Source: Candidatus Sulfopaludibacter sp. SbA3 (GTDB lineage Bacteria > Acidobacteriota > Terriglobia > 20CM-2-55-15). Taken from it: 52,114 nt of DNA. Position numbers and translations under genes: made by a program. This document shows, piece by piece, positions 15,580 through 25,124 of this stretch (positions are counted from its first letter, which is position 1; each line of letters opens with the position of its first letter). The notes under the pieces were generated by a model, which had not been told where the DNA came from, did no database searches, and saw nothing but the letters and a program-made list of their open reading frames with translations. The stretch is taken from NCBI GenBank assembly GCA_945865815.1, contig CAMBFR010000016.1, forward strand, positions 1-52,114, read 5' to 3'.

Positions 15580-17778
15580 TTAGAAGTTGAACAGATTCGT
15601 CAGCTTTACCGTGAACGCCCGCTCCAGAACCTGGCCGCTAACCGTGTTGCGCCGATCGTTGTACACCAGGTACAGGTCGCTCAACGGACGGTGAATGATG
15701 TTAAAGCGGATGTTCGAGCTGATCTCGTGCGCGTCGGCGTTGTATTGCAGGAATGTATTCAGGAAGGCCCGGCTCGTGAAAGCGTAGGTGAACCTCGCGC
15801 CGACGATGTTTGCCGCGAATGAGCCGTTGGGCAGGTCCACCCAGTTGCCGTTGTAATTGAGTTCCATGCCAAGGTGGTAGTTGGGCCGGACACTCAGCGT
15901 GCTCACAAAAGACCGCCGCGTGCCGTTCCAGAACTCACCCCACGTATACGTGGTATTCACACCCACTTTCCGGCTCTGACCGCTGTTGCCCCTCAGCGAA
16001 TAGCTGACGTAGGTGTAATCACCGGCGGCAATCCCAAGATCGGAACGAATCGCAAATGGGCGCGTGAGCCGATCGAAGGCCCGGTTCATACTTGCATTAA
16101 CCCCTCCGCCGCTTTCGAATTGGAGACCCATGGTCACGTCCTGCGTCCTGGTTTCCACGGTTCCGGCTCCGGATGCGTAGTAATCGGCGCTCACGGCGAA
16201 GTTGAGATTCCGGATCAAATCGCTTCGTTCCAGTTGCGGCCGCCAGGAAAAGTCCGACGTGTATTGGGTGACATCCTTCCGGCGAACGAATCCGGCCTCG
16301 GGATTGAAGTTTGCCTGGACGGTGTTGTACTCGGCGGAAACGTTCAGATCGTTGCCTCTCCAGGCCGTCAGGAACTTTCTCGCATAATCCTTGCCTGTGC
16401 GGCCGGGCGTCTCGCTCTTCAGGATGTACGAATCGAACTCGACCCGATCGGCGAGAAGAAAGTACGCGTCGGCGCCGTACACCCTGTTGTAATCGCCTGG
16501 TGTTGCGGAGTCCCGGCTGGTCACAATTCCGCCGATGAACGAATTCGTGAGGAGGTTACGTTTGGCGCGGCCAACCAGGTAGTTATTCGATGGAGTGGAT
16601 CCCAGCCGTTCGGTCTTCATCGAAAGAAAACCGAGGTCGTAGCGGCCGGTCTGGCCCGACACGCGCGCGCCCCCGATGATTGGAATCGGCGTGCCGGCCG
16701 CGCTCAGGCCGATGCGGCGGCTGAAGAACGGAATCAGGTTGCCGCCGTTCACACCCTCGTTGTTGCCTCCATTGAATCCTCCACCGCCGCTCCCGAAACT
16801 GAAGATTCCGGCGTTCTCGAGAAAGAAGTCTCTCTTTTCAGGAAAGAACAGATTGAAGCGAGTCAGGTTCACCTGTTGCTGATCCACTTCGACCTGGGCG
16901 AAGTCGGTGCGGTAGGTCATGTCGAGCGTCAGTGACTGGGTAAGCCCATACTTTGCATCCATGCCGCCGTCGTAGTCCGTCTTCACATCGGCGCCGCCGC
17001 TGAATTTCGAGACGCCCGCGGTCACGAACGGCTTGATCTTCAGATTGCGGCCCTGCCGTATGCCATCAAGCCCGTTCAACGTTCCGGCAAGAGAGACGCG
17101 CACGTTTCTCGCGCGAATCGGGATCGGGGACCAGTTGCTCTGTTCGTTGCGGCGCATGAGCAGGCGGGTGATCTGGAGCCCCCACTCCTGAGTCTGCAGA
17201 TTGGAGAAGCGGAGCGTCTTGAACGGAATCGCAAACTCGGAGATCCATCCCTCGGAAGTCGTACGTACCTTCGCGTCCCACACACCATCCCAGTCCTGGC
17301 TGAACACGCCGTCGTTGAATACCAGTCCGTCGCGTTTGGCTCCGGCGGGATTGGTGCCAAACACGAACGCCGAGCGGCGGTCATGAAGACTATCGAGGAT
17401 CAGGCTGATGGTGTCGCCACTGCCGAAACTGAAATCTTCCCTGAGTTCATTGACGCTCATATTCTCGACATCGGAATCGAAGCAGATGACGCCGACGTAG
17501 AGGTAGTCGGCATCGTAGAGGAACCGCACCTCCGTGCGTTCGGCGGATAGCTCCCCGTTTCGCGGATATTGTTGAATGAAATCGGTGGCCGGGACCGCCA
17601 GGCGCCAGGCGGACTCATCCAGTTGACCGTCCAGCGTGACCTCTTCAGTCACGCGCAGTGCGGTTACGATCTTCAGAGCGCGGATCGCTTCAAGGGCGGC
17701 ATCAGACGACGCTTCTTGAGGAAAAGCCGGCGCGACCAGAGAGAGCAGTACCGCCAGAACCAGAGCAAGCCGCTTCAT
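15580..17778 (-). CDS. DUF5916 / CBM9-like outer-membrane-associated protein
   Basis: A 732-residue exported protein. A signal peptide covers residues 1-20 (MKRLALVLAVLLSLVAPAFP). An N-terminal CBM9/DOMON-like beta-sandwich covers about 40-240 (VTLDGQLDESAW, VRFLYDADYLYVGV, FAIPFKTLRF). A long C-terminal region of alternating amphipathic strands ends in an aromatic residue (LTNLFNF), as expected for an outer-membrane barrel (DUF5916). A Gly/Asn-rich loop (GSGGGGFNGGNN) interrupts it near the middle. Such proteins are common in Bacteroidota and Acidobacteriota near peptidases or oxidoreductases; the function is unknown. TACCAT (17794-17789) lies 10 bases before the ATG and there is no Shine-Dalgarno site. 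Confidence 0.88.
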   Translation of the reverse strand: MKRLALVLAVLLSLVAPAFPQEASSDAALEAIRALKIVTALRVTEEVTLDGQLDESAWRLAVPATDFIQQYPRNGELSAERTEVRFLYDADYLYVGVICFDSDVENMSVNELREDFSFGSGDTISLILDSLHDRRSAFVFGTNPAGAKRDGLVFNDGVFSQDWDGVWDAKVRTTSEGWISEFAIPFKTLRFSNLQTQEWGLQITRLLMRRNEQSNWSPIPIRARNVRVSLAGTLNGLDGIRQGRNLKIKPFVTAGVSKFSGGADVKTDYDGGMDAKYGLTQSLTLDMTYRTDFAQVEVDQQQVNLTRFNLFFPEKRDFFLENAGIFSFGSGGGGFNGGNNEGVNGGNLIPFFSRRIGLSAAGTPIPIIGGARVSGQTGRYDLGFLSMKTERLGSTPSNNYLVGRAKRNLLTNSFIGGIVTSRDSATPGDYNRVYGADAYFLLADRVEFDSYILKSETPGRTGKDYARKFLTAWRGNDLNVSAEYNTVQANFNPEAGFVRRKDVTQYTSDFSWRPQLERSDLIRNLNFAVSADYYASGAGTVETRTQDVTMGLQFESGGGVNASMNRAFDRLTRPFAIRSDLGIAAGDYTYVSYSLRGNSGQSRKVGVNTTYTWGEFWNGTRRSFVSTLSVRPNYHLGMELNYNGNWVDLPNGSFAANIVGARFTYAFTSRAFLNTFLQYNADAHEISSNIRFNIIHRPLSDLYLVYNDRRNTVSGQVLERAFTVKLTNLFNF

Positions 17779-17917
17779 TACGCCGCGTATGGTACCAGAC
17801 GCGCTGGAAGACCGCAGGCGAAAATTCCGCCTCTCGGTCTTCCGGCCTTTTTCTTTGCTCGCACATTGGCGTAAACTTCGGTCCGTGAAACACTGCAGTC
17901 AAAAAGGGAGTAATGGC

Positions 17918-19066
17918 ATGAGGTTCGGATCGAGGCAAACCATTCGGGGTGGCATTGGCACAGTCGTTCTTTGCCTGTTGGCCGTTGGGTTCGCAAGCGG
18001 CCAGGCAGCGCAGCAAAGACCGCAACTGGCGGGGGAAGTCTTCAAGAATGTCCCGGCGCTCAAGGACATTCCCGTCGACGAGTTCATGGATACGATGGGG
18101 ATGTTTTCTGCCGCCACGAATATGAACTGCACGGATTGCCACACCGAAGACAGCGGCAGCAACTGGGCCAACTATGCGAAAGAGACGCCGCTGAAGCAGA
18201 CGGCGCGCAGGATGGTTCTGATGGTCAACAACCTCAACAGGAACAACTTCAGGGCGGCAAAGCTCGTAACCTGCTACACCTGTCATCGCGGCGACCAGAA
18301 ACCCAAGGCCGTGGCAAGCCTGACCATTCAGTACGGTGTTCCCATGGAAGATCCGAACGAAATCGAGATCTTCCCCGATCCCCTGGCGCCGCCTGCCGCA
18401 CAGATCCTCGACAAATATATCGAGACCATCGGCGGAGCGCAGCGCCTTGCCGCACTCACCAGCTTTGCCGCGAAGGGCACTTACGAGGGGTTTGATACCG
18501 AACAATTGAAGGTCCCGGTCGAAATCTACGCCAAAGCTCCGGCGCAGCGAACCACGATAGTCCACACCCCCTTTGGAGACAGCGTCAGAACCTTCGACGG
18601 GCGCGCCGGCTGGATCTCCGCGCCGGATAAACCGATGCCGTTGATGACGCTGACCAAAGCCAATCTGGAAGGCGCCCGGATCGATGCACTGATCTCTTTT
18701 CCTGCGCAGGTCAAGCAAGCTTTTACTCAATGGAAAGTCGGTTCGACGGTCATCGACGATCGCGACGTCCGCGTCGTCCAGGGAACCAACGCCGGGCAGC
18801 CAACCCCTGTGAACCTGTACTTCGATGAATCCGGCATACTGATCCGTCTGGTGCGCTTCAGCGAAACCGCCGTCGGCACGATTCCCACGCAGATTGACTT
18901 TTCAGACTACCGCGATGTCGCCGGCGTTAAGATGCCCTTCAAATTCATCGTGACATGGACGAACGGACAGGCAACCACCGAACTGAGCGAAATCCAGCCG
19001 AATGCCGCGATTGATGCGGCGCGATTCGCCCGTCCGGCTCCGGCAGCGATACCGCGGCTGCAATAG
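17918..19066 (+). CDS. Secreted di-haem c-type cytochrome, reaction-centre-cytochrome-like
   Basis: A 382-residue exported protein starting at ATG 17918, chosen because AAAAGGGAG ends seven bases before it and a signal peptide follows. Two CxxCH haem motifs, CTDCH (71-75) and CYTCH (119-123), lie in an N-terminal domain of the photosynthetic reaction-centre cytochrome c subunit type that Acidobacteriota use outside photosynthesis. From about residue 160 a second domain resembles LolA-like lipid-binding folds (IYAKAPAQRTTIVHTPFGDS, YFDESGILIRLVRF, FSDYRDVAGVKMPFKF). It probably works as a periplasmic electron carrier. It overlaps the next gene by one base. Confidence 0.9.
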   Translation: MRFGSRQTIRGGIGTVVLCLLAVGFASGQAAQQRPQLAGEVFKNVPALKDIPVDEFMDTMGMFSAATNMNCTDCHTEDSGSNWANYAKETPLKQTARRMVLMVNNLNRNNFRAAKLVTCYTCHRGDQKPKAVASLTIQYGVPMEDPNEIEIFPDPLAPPAAQILDKYIETIGGAQRLAALTSFAAKGTYEGFDTEQLKVPVEIYAKAPAQRTTIVHTPFGDSVRTFDGRAGWISAPDKPMPLMTLTKANLEGARIDALISFPAQVKQAFTQWKVGSTVIDDRDVRVVQGTNAGQPTPVNLYFDESGILIRLVRFSETAVGTIPTQIDFSDYRDVAGVKMPFKFIVTWTNGQATTELSEIQPNAAIDAARFARPAPAAIPRLQ

Positions 19067-19833
19067 TGAAGAATCGAGCGCTGAGGGCCGGCGGGATTAT
19101 CGCTTCACTCATCTTTCTGGGATTGCCGTCGATGGCAGCCGCTCAGAAGAATGTCGACGGATTCGACGCGCGGGTTTACAGGAATGCCCGCGCCGAAACC
19201 ATGCCCTACCGCCTCTTCACTCCAAATGGCTACAACAGCCAGACCCAATATCCGCTCATTCTCTGGTTGCACGGTTCAGGCAGCGTCGGCACGGACAACG
19301 TGAAACAGATTTCCGGCGCCAGCCTTCGAGGAACGCACGTATGGACCCAGCCACAGAACCAGGCAAAGTATCCGGCCTTCGTTCTGGCGCCGCAGTCTCC
19401 CGCGGGATGGGCGAATTTCCGGAGCGATAACCTGAGCCGCGAAATGACTCTCGTCCTTGAGATACTCCAATCCGTGCAACGCGAGTTCAGCATTGATTCG
19501 ACGCGAATCTACGTGGCCGGACAATCCATGGGCGGCTATGGCGCGTGGGACGTCATCTCAAAGCGCCCCGATCTTTTCGCTGCGGCGATTCCGCTGTGCG
19601 GCGGCGGCGATACAACCAAAGGTGCAGCGGCCGCTAAAACAGCCACGTGGGCTTTCCACGGCGATGCGGACCCCACGGTGCCGGTGACGCTGTCTCGCAG
19701 CATGATCGCCGCCGTCCGAAAAGCAGGAGGCAATCCCCGCTACACCGAATACAAGGGCGTTGGCCATGACGTGTGGGTGCGGGCGGTCCGGGAACCCGGA
19801 CTCGTGGACTGGCTCTTCGCACAACACAGGTAG
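19066..19833 (+). CDS. Secreted alpha/beta hydrolase (esterase / dienelactone-hydrolase-like)
   Basis: A 255-residue exported hydrolase with a GTG start overlapping the previous stop by one base (TAGTG). A signal peptide ends near residue 26 (MAAAQK). Oxyanion region LILWLHGSG, nucleophile elbow GQSMGGYG (Ser about 152), Asp in FHGDADPTVPV and His in KGVGHDVW form the full triad. The closest type is the PHB-depolymerase/prolyl-oligopeptidase-like esterase group. Translational coupling to the cytochrome implies joint export; the substrate is unknown. Confidence 0.88.
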   Translation: MKNRALRAGGIIASLIFLGLPSMAAAQKNVDGFDARVYRNARAETMPYRLFTPNGYNSQTQYPLILWLHGSGSVGTDNVKQISGASLRGTHVWTQPQNQAKYPAFVLAPQSPAGWANFRSDNLSREMTLVLEILQSVQREFSIDSTRIYVAGQSMGGYGAWDVISKRPDLFAAAIPLCGGGDTTKGAAAAKTATWAFHGDADPTVPVTLSRSMIAAVRKAGGNPRYTEYKGVGHDVWVRAVREPGLVDWLFAQHR

Positions 19834-19838
19834 CACAG

Positions 19839-20504
19839 TTGGAACCTCGAACTGCTATCAATGCTATAAAGGCCGCAATCTTCGATATGGATGGCCTGAT
19901 GTTGGATACCGAAGGCGTCGAAAGGGATACGTTCAAGCGAGCCGCCTCGGAATTCGGGTACTCGGTGCCGGAAGAAATCTATCTGCAGGTGGTGGGACGT
20001 ACCGGAAAGGACGCGCAGCAGATCTTCAGCAACGCGCTCGGCGAGACTTTTCCATTCGATGACATCCGTATCCGCTGGCGCGAATACGTCGATCTCCATG
20101 TAACCACTCACGGCGTGCCGCACAAATCCGGCCTTCTGAATCTGCTGACGCTCATCGAGAGCCGCTCGCTGCCCAAAGCAGTCGCGACTTCGACACGGCG
20201 GGTTCGCGCTCTTCGATTACTCGAACGGTCGAACCTGCTGTCGCGCTTCGATGCGGTTGTTGCCGCGGACGATGTCACTCATGGAAAGCCGGATCCCGAA
20301 ATATTTCTGACAGCGGCTCAGCGCCTCAATGTCCGGCCGGAGGAATGCATCGTTTTCGAGGACTCCGCGGCGGGGATTCGGGCCGCGCATGCCGCCGGCA
20401 TGCTTGCGATACTGGTGCCGGATCTGGTTATGCCTGCCGATGATGTCTGCCGTCTCGCCTACCGTATCTGCGACTCACTCGACGATGCCCGGGACCTGTT
20501 CTGA
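19839..20504 (+). CDS. HAD-superfamily phosphatase (beta-phosphoglucomutase-like)
   Basis: A 221-residue HAD subfamily IA hydrolase. Motif I is FDMDGLMLDTE (nucleophile and acid/base Asp), motif II is the Ser/Thr of ATST, the conserved Lys is in HGKPDPEIF and motif III is FEDSAAGIRAA. The best start is the TTG at 19839, six bases after the previous stop, which gives LEPRTAIN before the motif; longer starts overlap the esterase. It likely dephosphorylates a sugar phosphate or similar small metabolite. Confidence 0.88.
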   Translation: MEPRTAINAIKAAIFDMDGLMLDTEGVERDTFKRAASEFGYSVPEEIYLQVVGRTGKDAQQIFSNALGETFPFDDIRIRWREYVDLHVTTHGVPHKSGLLNLLTLIESRSLPKAVATSTRRVRALRLLERSNLLSRFDAVVAADDVTHGKPDPEIFLTAAQRLNVRPEECIVFEDSAAGIRAAHAAGMLAILVPDLVMPADDVCRLAYRICDSLDDARDLF

Positions 20505-20566
20505 ATCATTCTTCGGGCGGCGCCAGCTGGATCGCACTCCACAGCTCATCGAATTTTGCAGTAAAA

Positions 20567-20589
20567 CCCGCGGCTACCATAGCCGCGGG
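20567..20589. terminator. Bidirectional hairpin between convergent genes
   Basis: A perfect 10-bp stem CCCGCGGCTA/TAGCCGCGGG with a three-base loop, preceded by AAAA and lying between the HAD gene (plus) and the TonB-receptor gene (minus). It probably stops both transcripts. Its core GCCCGCGGCTA is shared with the repeats at 26832-26857 and 43691-43714. Confidence 0.6.
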
Positions 20590-20609
20590 CTCTATCGCCT
20601 CCAGCGTGG

Positions 20610-23600
20610 CTAAAAGATGATCTTGGCCGCCAACTGGATGACCCTTGGGTTAGCCGCGCCCGATACAGTCTGGAAGTTCGACTGCCGCACAAGCTGCCCG
20701 CCCGCGACCGCGAACTGCTGGGTGCGAATCGTGGCTGCGCTCGTCACGTTGAATCGGTTAAAAACGTTAAACCCTTCGAAAATCAGTTGCAGCTTTGCGC
20801 GTTCGTTGAAGTTGATATCGCGTGTGATCCGCGGATCGAAACTCCAGGTATTGGGGAGCCGCATCGTATTGCGTCCAAGATTCGGTACTCTGTCGTTGCG
20901 ATTGTTGCCGTCATTGTTCAAATCGATCAAACCGATTGTCGGCGAATAGGGCTGCCCGCTCTGGGCGGTAAGAATATACGCGGCCGACCACCCGCCAAGA
21001 ATGGCTCGGGCGGCGGCGCTGCTCGCCTGGTTTGCGTAGGTGAAGTCCCACACACCGCTGACCACCAGACGCTGCCGCTGATCGTTGACGCCTGGACCGC
21101 GGTCGTCCCGGAGGTTGAGCGGGTTCTGCGCGAATTTGGCGTCGTCGCCGCTGCTGGGCACGACCGCCGTCGCGTCCGGCACGTCATCCATAGCTTTCGA
21201 CCACGTGTAGGCCACGCGAGTCTGGAAATTCGCCGAGTACCTCTTGTTCATTTCAAGCGTCAGTCCGTGATAGATCGAAGAGGCGCTGCTTTCGAACGCA
21301 ATGGTCCGGGCGAAGCTGGAGAATGCCCGGCCTGTGATTCTCTGATACGGCAGGCTGACGCCTTCGTTGGCGATGTTGATCGTGGCGGCCGTTAAGCCGG
21401 CCACGTTCGTGTCCCGCGATCGTTGGAGATGGACTCCCCGAACGCCAAGATAGGTCGCGGAGACGGATAGATTGTTCGTCAATCCGTACTCGACAGACAG
21501 GTTGGCCTGCCCTGTATAAGGGCTGACGTAGCTGTTCGAAAAGTAAAAGATGGTTGGCGGAGGAGGAGCCGCCGCGCCCGTCGGAATGGCGTCGAATTTT
21601 GCCGGATACGCCGGCACCGCGGCGCCTGTGAAGGTGATCGTCTGGACATTCAAACCGTTGTTGGAATGCGCCGTGCCAATCATGATCGATGGTGTGCGGC
21701 CAAAGAACAGTCCCAGGCCGCCGCGCACAACGAACCGGCTATTGTCCGGGGAAGGCCGAAAGGCGAATCCGAATCGTGGCGCCCAGTTGTTCTTATCCCG
21801 CCGAATCGTGCCCGTGTCGATACCGGCTGCCGCCAGTTGCGGACTGGGGTTCCTCGTCCCAGGCTGCGCCATTCCCACGTAGTCGTAGCGTATTCCGAGA
21901 TTCACAGTCAGTTGATTGTCGACACGCCAGTCATCCTGGAAGAACGCGGCAAACTCCGAGAGATTGGGCTTGGTGGTCGGACCGGTCGTGCCGACGCCCT
22001 GGAACGCCTGCACGTAGCGTTCACCCGCTCCTGCCGGACGGCCCGCGGTGAAACTGGCCAGACTCGCGAACGTATAGCTTCCGGAGAAGTTGCCTGGAAA
22101 GAAATTCAGAATTCGATCGAAGTTCCAGTCTCCACCGAACTTCATGCTGTGACCGCCGGCACTGTATGACAGGTTGTCGGCGAATTGAGCGCGCTTGATC
22201 GTCGTTTCGCGCGGGCTGAAAAAGTTGCGCCCGATGACCAGAACCGTCTGGCCTCCTTGCTGAATCGTGGCTTCAGGCTTTGCGCTGTTGGCCTCACCCG
22301 GCTCCTTGTCGCGCATGTACTGCGCGCGAAATTCGTTATACAGGCGACCCGTCAGGACCGAGCTGAAGCTCCCGCTCACCGTGTTCGTTTTCACGATCGA
22401 AGCGCCGGTATGCTCGAAAGAGTTCTGCGCCCCTCCGTTTTCGAAACCTTCGCCTGTGAAGTTCTGCTGGTTGTATCGCACGGAGAGACGATGGTTCGAG
22501 CCAAACTGCCAGTCCGTTTTTCCGAGATAGGTGTCCTGATTGAGTGCCCGGTTCCAGCTCGTTGCCAGCGGCGTGAGCGTCTGAATCGCGCTTTGAGTGG
22601 CAGCGTCGGTGGGCGTCGACGCCGGCAAATTCAGAAACACAAGATTCGGGATTTTGCTCCGCTGACCATCATAGTTGAAGAAAAAGAAACTCTTGTCCGT
22701 CTGGATCGGACCGCCGAGGCTGGCGCCGAACTGATTGAAGTGATACGGCGACTTCGCGCGGTTCTGAAGTTTGTTGATCACGTCGTTCGCATTCAATGAT
22801 TTGTCGCGATAAAACTCGAACACCGAACCATGAAACTCATTGGTTCCCGACTTTGTCACCACATTGACCACGGCGCCGCCGGCTCGTCCGAATTCGGCGG
22901 CGTAGCCGTTCGAGTTCACCTGAAACTGCTGAACGGCATCCTGGCTGAATTGGAAAGGCGCACGGCCGGAACCGGTGCGGCCGGCCGCCTGGCCGAAAAA
23001 TGTATTGTTGTTATCCGCGCCATCGACAACGATGCTGTTGAGGGTTCCCCGTTGCCCCCCAAAACTGATGTCTCCCGTGCGCACGTCTCGCGTCACGCCG
23101 GGCGTCAGCAGAACGAAATCGATAAAATTCCGCCCATTCACCGGCAGATTGGCAACCGCGCGATCATCAACAGTCGAACTGACTTGAGTGCGCGACGTTT
23201 CAATCAGAGGAGATTCTTCCGTTACGGAAACTTCGGCTGTCGTGCCGGCAACCGTCATGCGGATGTCCAGAGTCAGTGTCTGACCGACAGTCAGCATGAC
23301 GCCGGACCGCTGGAACTCCCGAAAACCCGTGAAAGCGGCCGTGACGTCATAACGGCCGACCGGAAGCAGCGGTACGCGAACGATTCCCCGGTCGTTCGAC
23401 TGGGCGCCGCGCGTGACTCCGGTTTCGACATTCCTGACGGTTACTTCCACACCCGGCAGGACAGCTCCCGTCTGATCGGTCGCGGTCCCCTCAATTGTTC
23501 CGGTCGTTGCCTGCGACTGCGTACCGGCTATTCCGCCGATTGCAGAAATAAGGATGAGAAGAGTGGTCTGAATCCATGCACGTTTCAGTGTCCTGTACAT
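20610..23600 (-). CDS. Oar-like TonB-dependent receptor with carboxypeptidase-regulatory domain
   Basis: A 996-residue outer-membrane protein. The start at 23600 is supported by GGAGG four bases upstream and a following signal peptide (LLILISAIGGIAGTQSQA). A CarboxypepD_reg-like Ig domain covers about 30-110 (GTIEGTATDQTGAVLPGVEV). The plug domain follows (LPVNGRNFIDFVLLTPGVTRD, GGAVVNVVTKSGTNEFHGSV), then a long barrel with TonB-receptor blocks ending IQLAAKIIF with a terminal Phe. Acidobacteriota encode dozens of these for uptake of large substrates. The gene is divergent from the SMP-30 gene; the substrate is unknown. Confidence 0.95.
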   Translation of the reverse strand: MYRTLKRAWIQTTLLILISAIGGIAGTQSQATTGTIEGTATDQTGAVLPGVEVTVRNVETGVTRGAQSNDRGIVRVPLLPVGRYDVTAAFTGFREFQRSGVMLTVGQTLTLDIRMTVAGTTAEVSVTEESPLIETSRTQVSSTVDDRAVANLPVNGRNFIDFVLLTPGVTRDVRTGDISFGGQRGTLNSIVVDGADNNNTFFGQAAGRTGSGRAPFQFSQDAVQQFQVNSNGYAAEFGRAGGAVVNVVTKSGTNEFHGSVFEFYRDKSLNANDVINKLQNRAKSPYHFNQFGASLGGPIQTDKSFFFFNYDGQRSKIPNLVFLNLPASTPTDAATQSAIQTLTPLATSWNRALNQDTYLGKTDWQFGSNHRLSVRYNQQNFTGEGFENGGAQNSFEHTGASIVKTNTVSGSFSSVLTGRLYNEFRAQYMRDKEPGEANSAKPEATIQQGGQTVLVIGRNFFSPRETTIKRAQFADNLSYSAGGHSMKFGGDWNFDRILNFFPGNFSGSYTFASLASFTAGRPAGAGERYVQAFQGVGTTGPTTKPNLSEFAAFFQDDWRVDNQLTVNLGIRYDYVGMAQPGTRNPSPQLAAAGIDTGTIRRDKNNWAPRFGFAFRPSPDNSRFVVRGGLGLFFGRTPSIMIGTAHSNNGLNVQTITFTGAAVPAYPAKFDAIPTGAAAPPPPTIFYFSNSYVSPYTGQANLSVEYGLTNNLSVSATYLGVRGVHLQRSRDTNVAGLTAATINIANEGVSLPYQRITGRAFSSFARTIAFESSASSIYHGLTLEMNKRYSANFQTRVAYTWSKAMDDVPDATAVVPSSGDDAKFAQNPLNLRDDRGPGVNDQRQRLVVSGVWDFTYANQASSAAARAILGGWSAAYILTAQSGQPYSPTIGLIDLNNDGNNRNDRVPNLGRNTMRLPNTWSFDPRITRDINFNERAKLQLIFEGFNVFNRFNVTSAATIRTQQFAVAGGQLVRQSNFQTVSGAANPRVIQLAAKIIF

Positions 23601-23767
23601 TTGTCCTCCAATTCGTTCACCAAACCCCACGACATTTTCGACCTCGTAATTATTACGCAATCTCTATGAGGTTTGTAGCTCCGGATCCGATTGTTGAAAT
23701 CTATTCACAACTGAAAGTCAGAACCTGTAATCTTTGCGGCACGAGTTTACTCAACAAGGGAGGTTGT

Positions 23768-24754
23768 ATGAGATACGCAGCAACGTTCGTGGGCGTTGGG
23801 CTGGCCCTGCTCTGTTCCGCACCTGTATTCCCGCAGGGCGCCGCCACTCCGCCATATGTGCCGCCGGCCTTCGATACGTATACGCCCAATATTCCCGGCG
23901 TGGTCGCCGGAGGAACCAGAGTCGAGCTCATCACGGACCAACTCAATGGAACCGAGGGTCCCCTCGCTCTGCCGGATGGGACGCTGGTCTTCACCGAAGG
24001 GGGTGCCAGGCGGCTGACGCGCATCGACAAAGACGGCAAGCTTTCGACGTTCCACGAAAACATCCAGTCCGGCGGTCTCGCGTTCGACTCGAAGGGCCGC
24101 CTGATTGCCAACGACAATACGCAGGGCAAGCAAGGTATTTACGTTGTCCAGCCGAAAGGCGCCGAGGCAACCCTCGTCGACAGAAAAACGCCGGGCTTCA
24201 TGGGCGCCAACGATCTGACTGTCGACAAGAAGGGTGGCGTGTATTTCACCCAGCCGGAGCAAGCAAACGTGGGGTATATCTTCCCCGACGGGAAGGGGAT
24301 GAAGATCGCTGCCGAAAACATCACGCGCCCGAATGGCATCACCCTGAGCCCCGACGAGAAGGTCCTGTACGTAAACGACTCCCGAGGCGAGTACATTGTC
24401 GCCTTTGACGTGCAGGCGGACGGGTCGGTCACGAACCGCCGCAACTTCGCCAAATACGATCAGATCAACACGTCGTCCGGAGGTGGCGATGTGGGTCCCG
24501 GCCTTCGCTACAGATTTACCAGCTGCGCCGACGGTCTGGCGGTCGACAAAGAGGGGCGCGTGTATAACGCCGGGTGCAATGGCATCCAAGTCTATAGCCC
24601 TCAGGGACGGCACCTCGGTACGATACCGACTGCCCGCGTGGTCCAGAACCTCGCATTCTCGGGCCCGGGCAAAAAGACGCTCTACCTCGTGGGCCGGGGC
24701 GCCGCCTGGAAGATCCAGACGCTCACGGAGGGATACCAGGGACGCGCAAAATAG
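23768..24754 (+). CDS. Secreted SMP-30/gluconolactonase-like beta-propeller
   Basis: A 328-residue exported protein starting at ATG 23768, preceded by AGGGAGG. A signal peptide covers 1-23 (ending PVFPQG). Propeller repeats follow: EGPLALPDGTLVFTEGG with the metal-ligand Glu, FDSKGRLIANDN, NDLTVDKKGGVYFT, PNGITLSPDEKVLYVNDS and CADGLAVDKEGRVY. These are SMP-30/gluconolaconase signatures, so it probably opens a sugar lactone in the periplasm. The related sugar dehydrogenase at 30022-31218 could supply such lactones, but the link is only by proximity. It is divergent from the TonB receptor. Confidence 0.9.
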   Translation: MRYAATFVGVGLALLCSAPVFPQGAATPPYVPPAFDTYTPNIPGVVAGGTRVELITDQLNGTEGPLALPDGTLVFTEGGARRLTRIDKDGKLSTFHENIQSGGLAFDSKGRLIANDNTQGKQGIYVVQPKGAEATLVDRKTPGFMGANDLTVDKKGGVYFTQPEQANVGYIFPDGKGMKIAAENITRPNGITLSPDEKVLYVNDSRGEYIVAFDVQADGSVTNRRNFAKYDQINTSSGGGDVGPGLRYRFTSCADGLAVDKEGRVYNAGCNGIQVYSPQGRHLGTIPTARVVQNLAFSGPGKKTLYLVGRGAAWKIQTLTEGYQGRAK

Positions 24755-25124
24755 TGGGCTAATTCGGGGACAGGCCGCTAGTTCCCCGCCTATGCACGGG
24801 CACGCCGCAAACCAGCAAACATTGTGAGGCTGGACCAAACGGTTGCGGCGCCCAAGAAGAAAACAATGAGCACCGCCGTGCCCCTCGAAAGTCCGCGGCG
24901 GTTTGATGAAAACGGCACACCCGAGTGCATCCTTTAACGATCAGAGGACGAAATGTGGCGCACACTATCGATTTCTATTGGCAAGCGCGCCATCACGGCA
25001 CATTAACTGAGCGCCGGCACTCGATTGACCCTCTCCACTTCACAACTTCACAACTATCTTCCTTGAAGTGACGGCCGGGTTTTGACAGAATCCCGCGAAC
25101 TCAAGGCAGAGGCGAGGAGGCACT
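24755..25124. other. Non-coding stretch with a dispersed-repeat copy
   Basis: 370 bases with no convincing gene. The first part (24759-24790) is a copy of the TCGGGGACAG repeat that also occurs at 34616 and 50756. Near 25041-25057 there is a short direct repeat of CTTCACAA. The end carries GGCGAGGAGG, the ribosome-binding site of the next gene. A TTGACA at 25083 has no matching -10. Confidence 0.5.
24759..24790 (+). repeat. Partial copy of the TTCGGGGACAG dispersed repeat
   Basis: GCTAATTCGGGGACAGGCCGCT matches the outer end of the palindrome at 50756-50847 (there TAGTTCGGGGACAGGCCACT). Directly after it CGGGGA/TCCCCG forms a small hairpin. Confidence 0.65.

Noticed and set aside
25041-25088. 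TTGACA at 25083 and the CTTCACAA direct repeat as a regulated promoter
   Set aside because: No -10 hexamer lies at a usable distance, and the repeat is too short to be persuasive.
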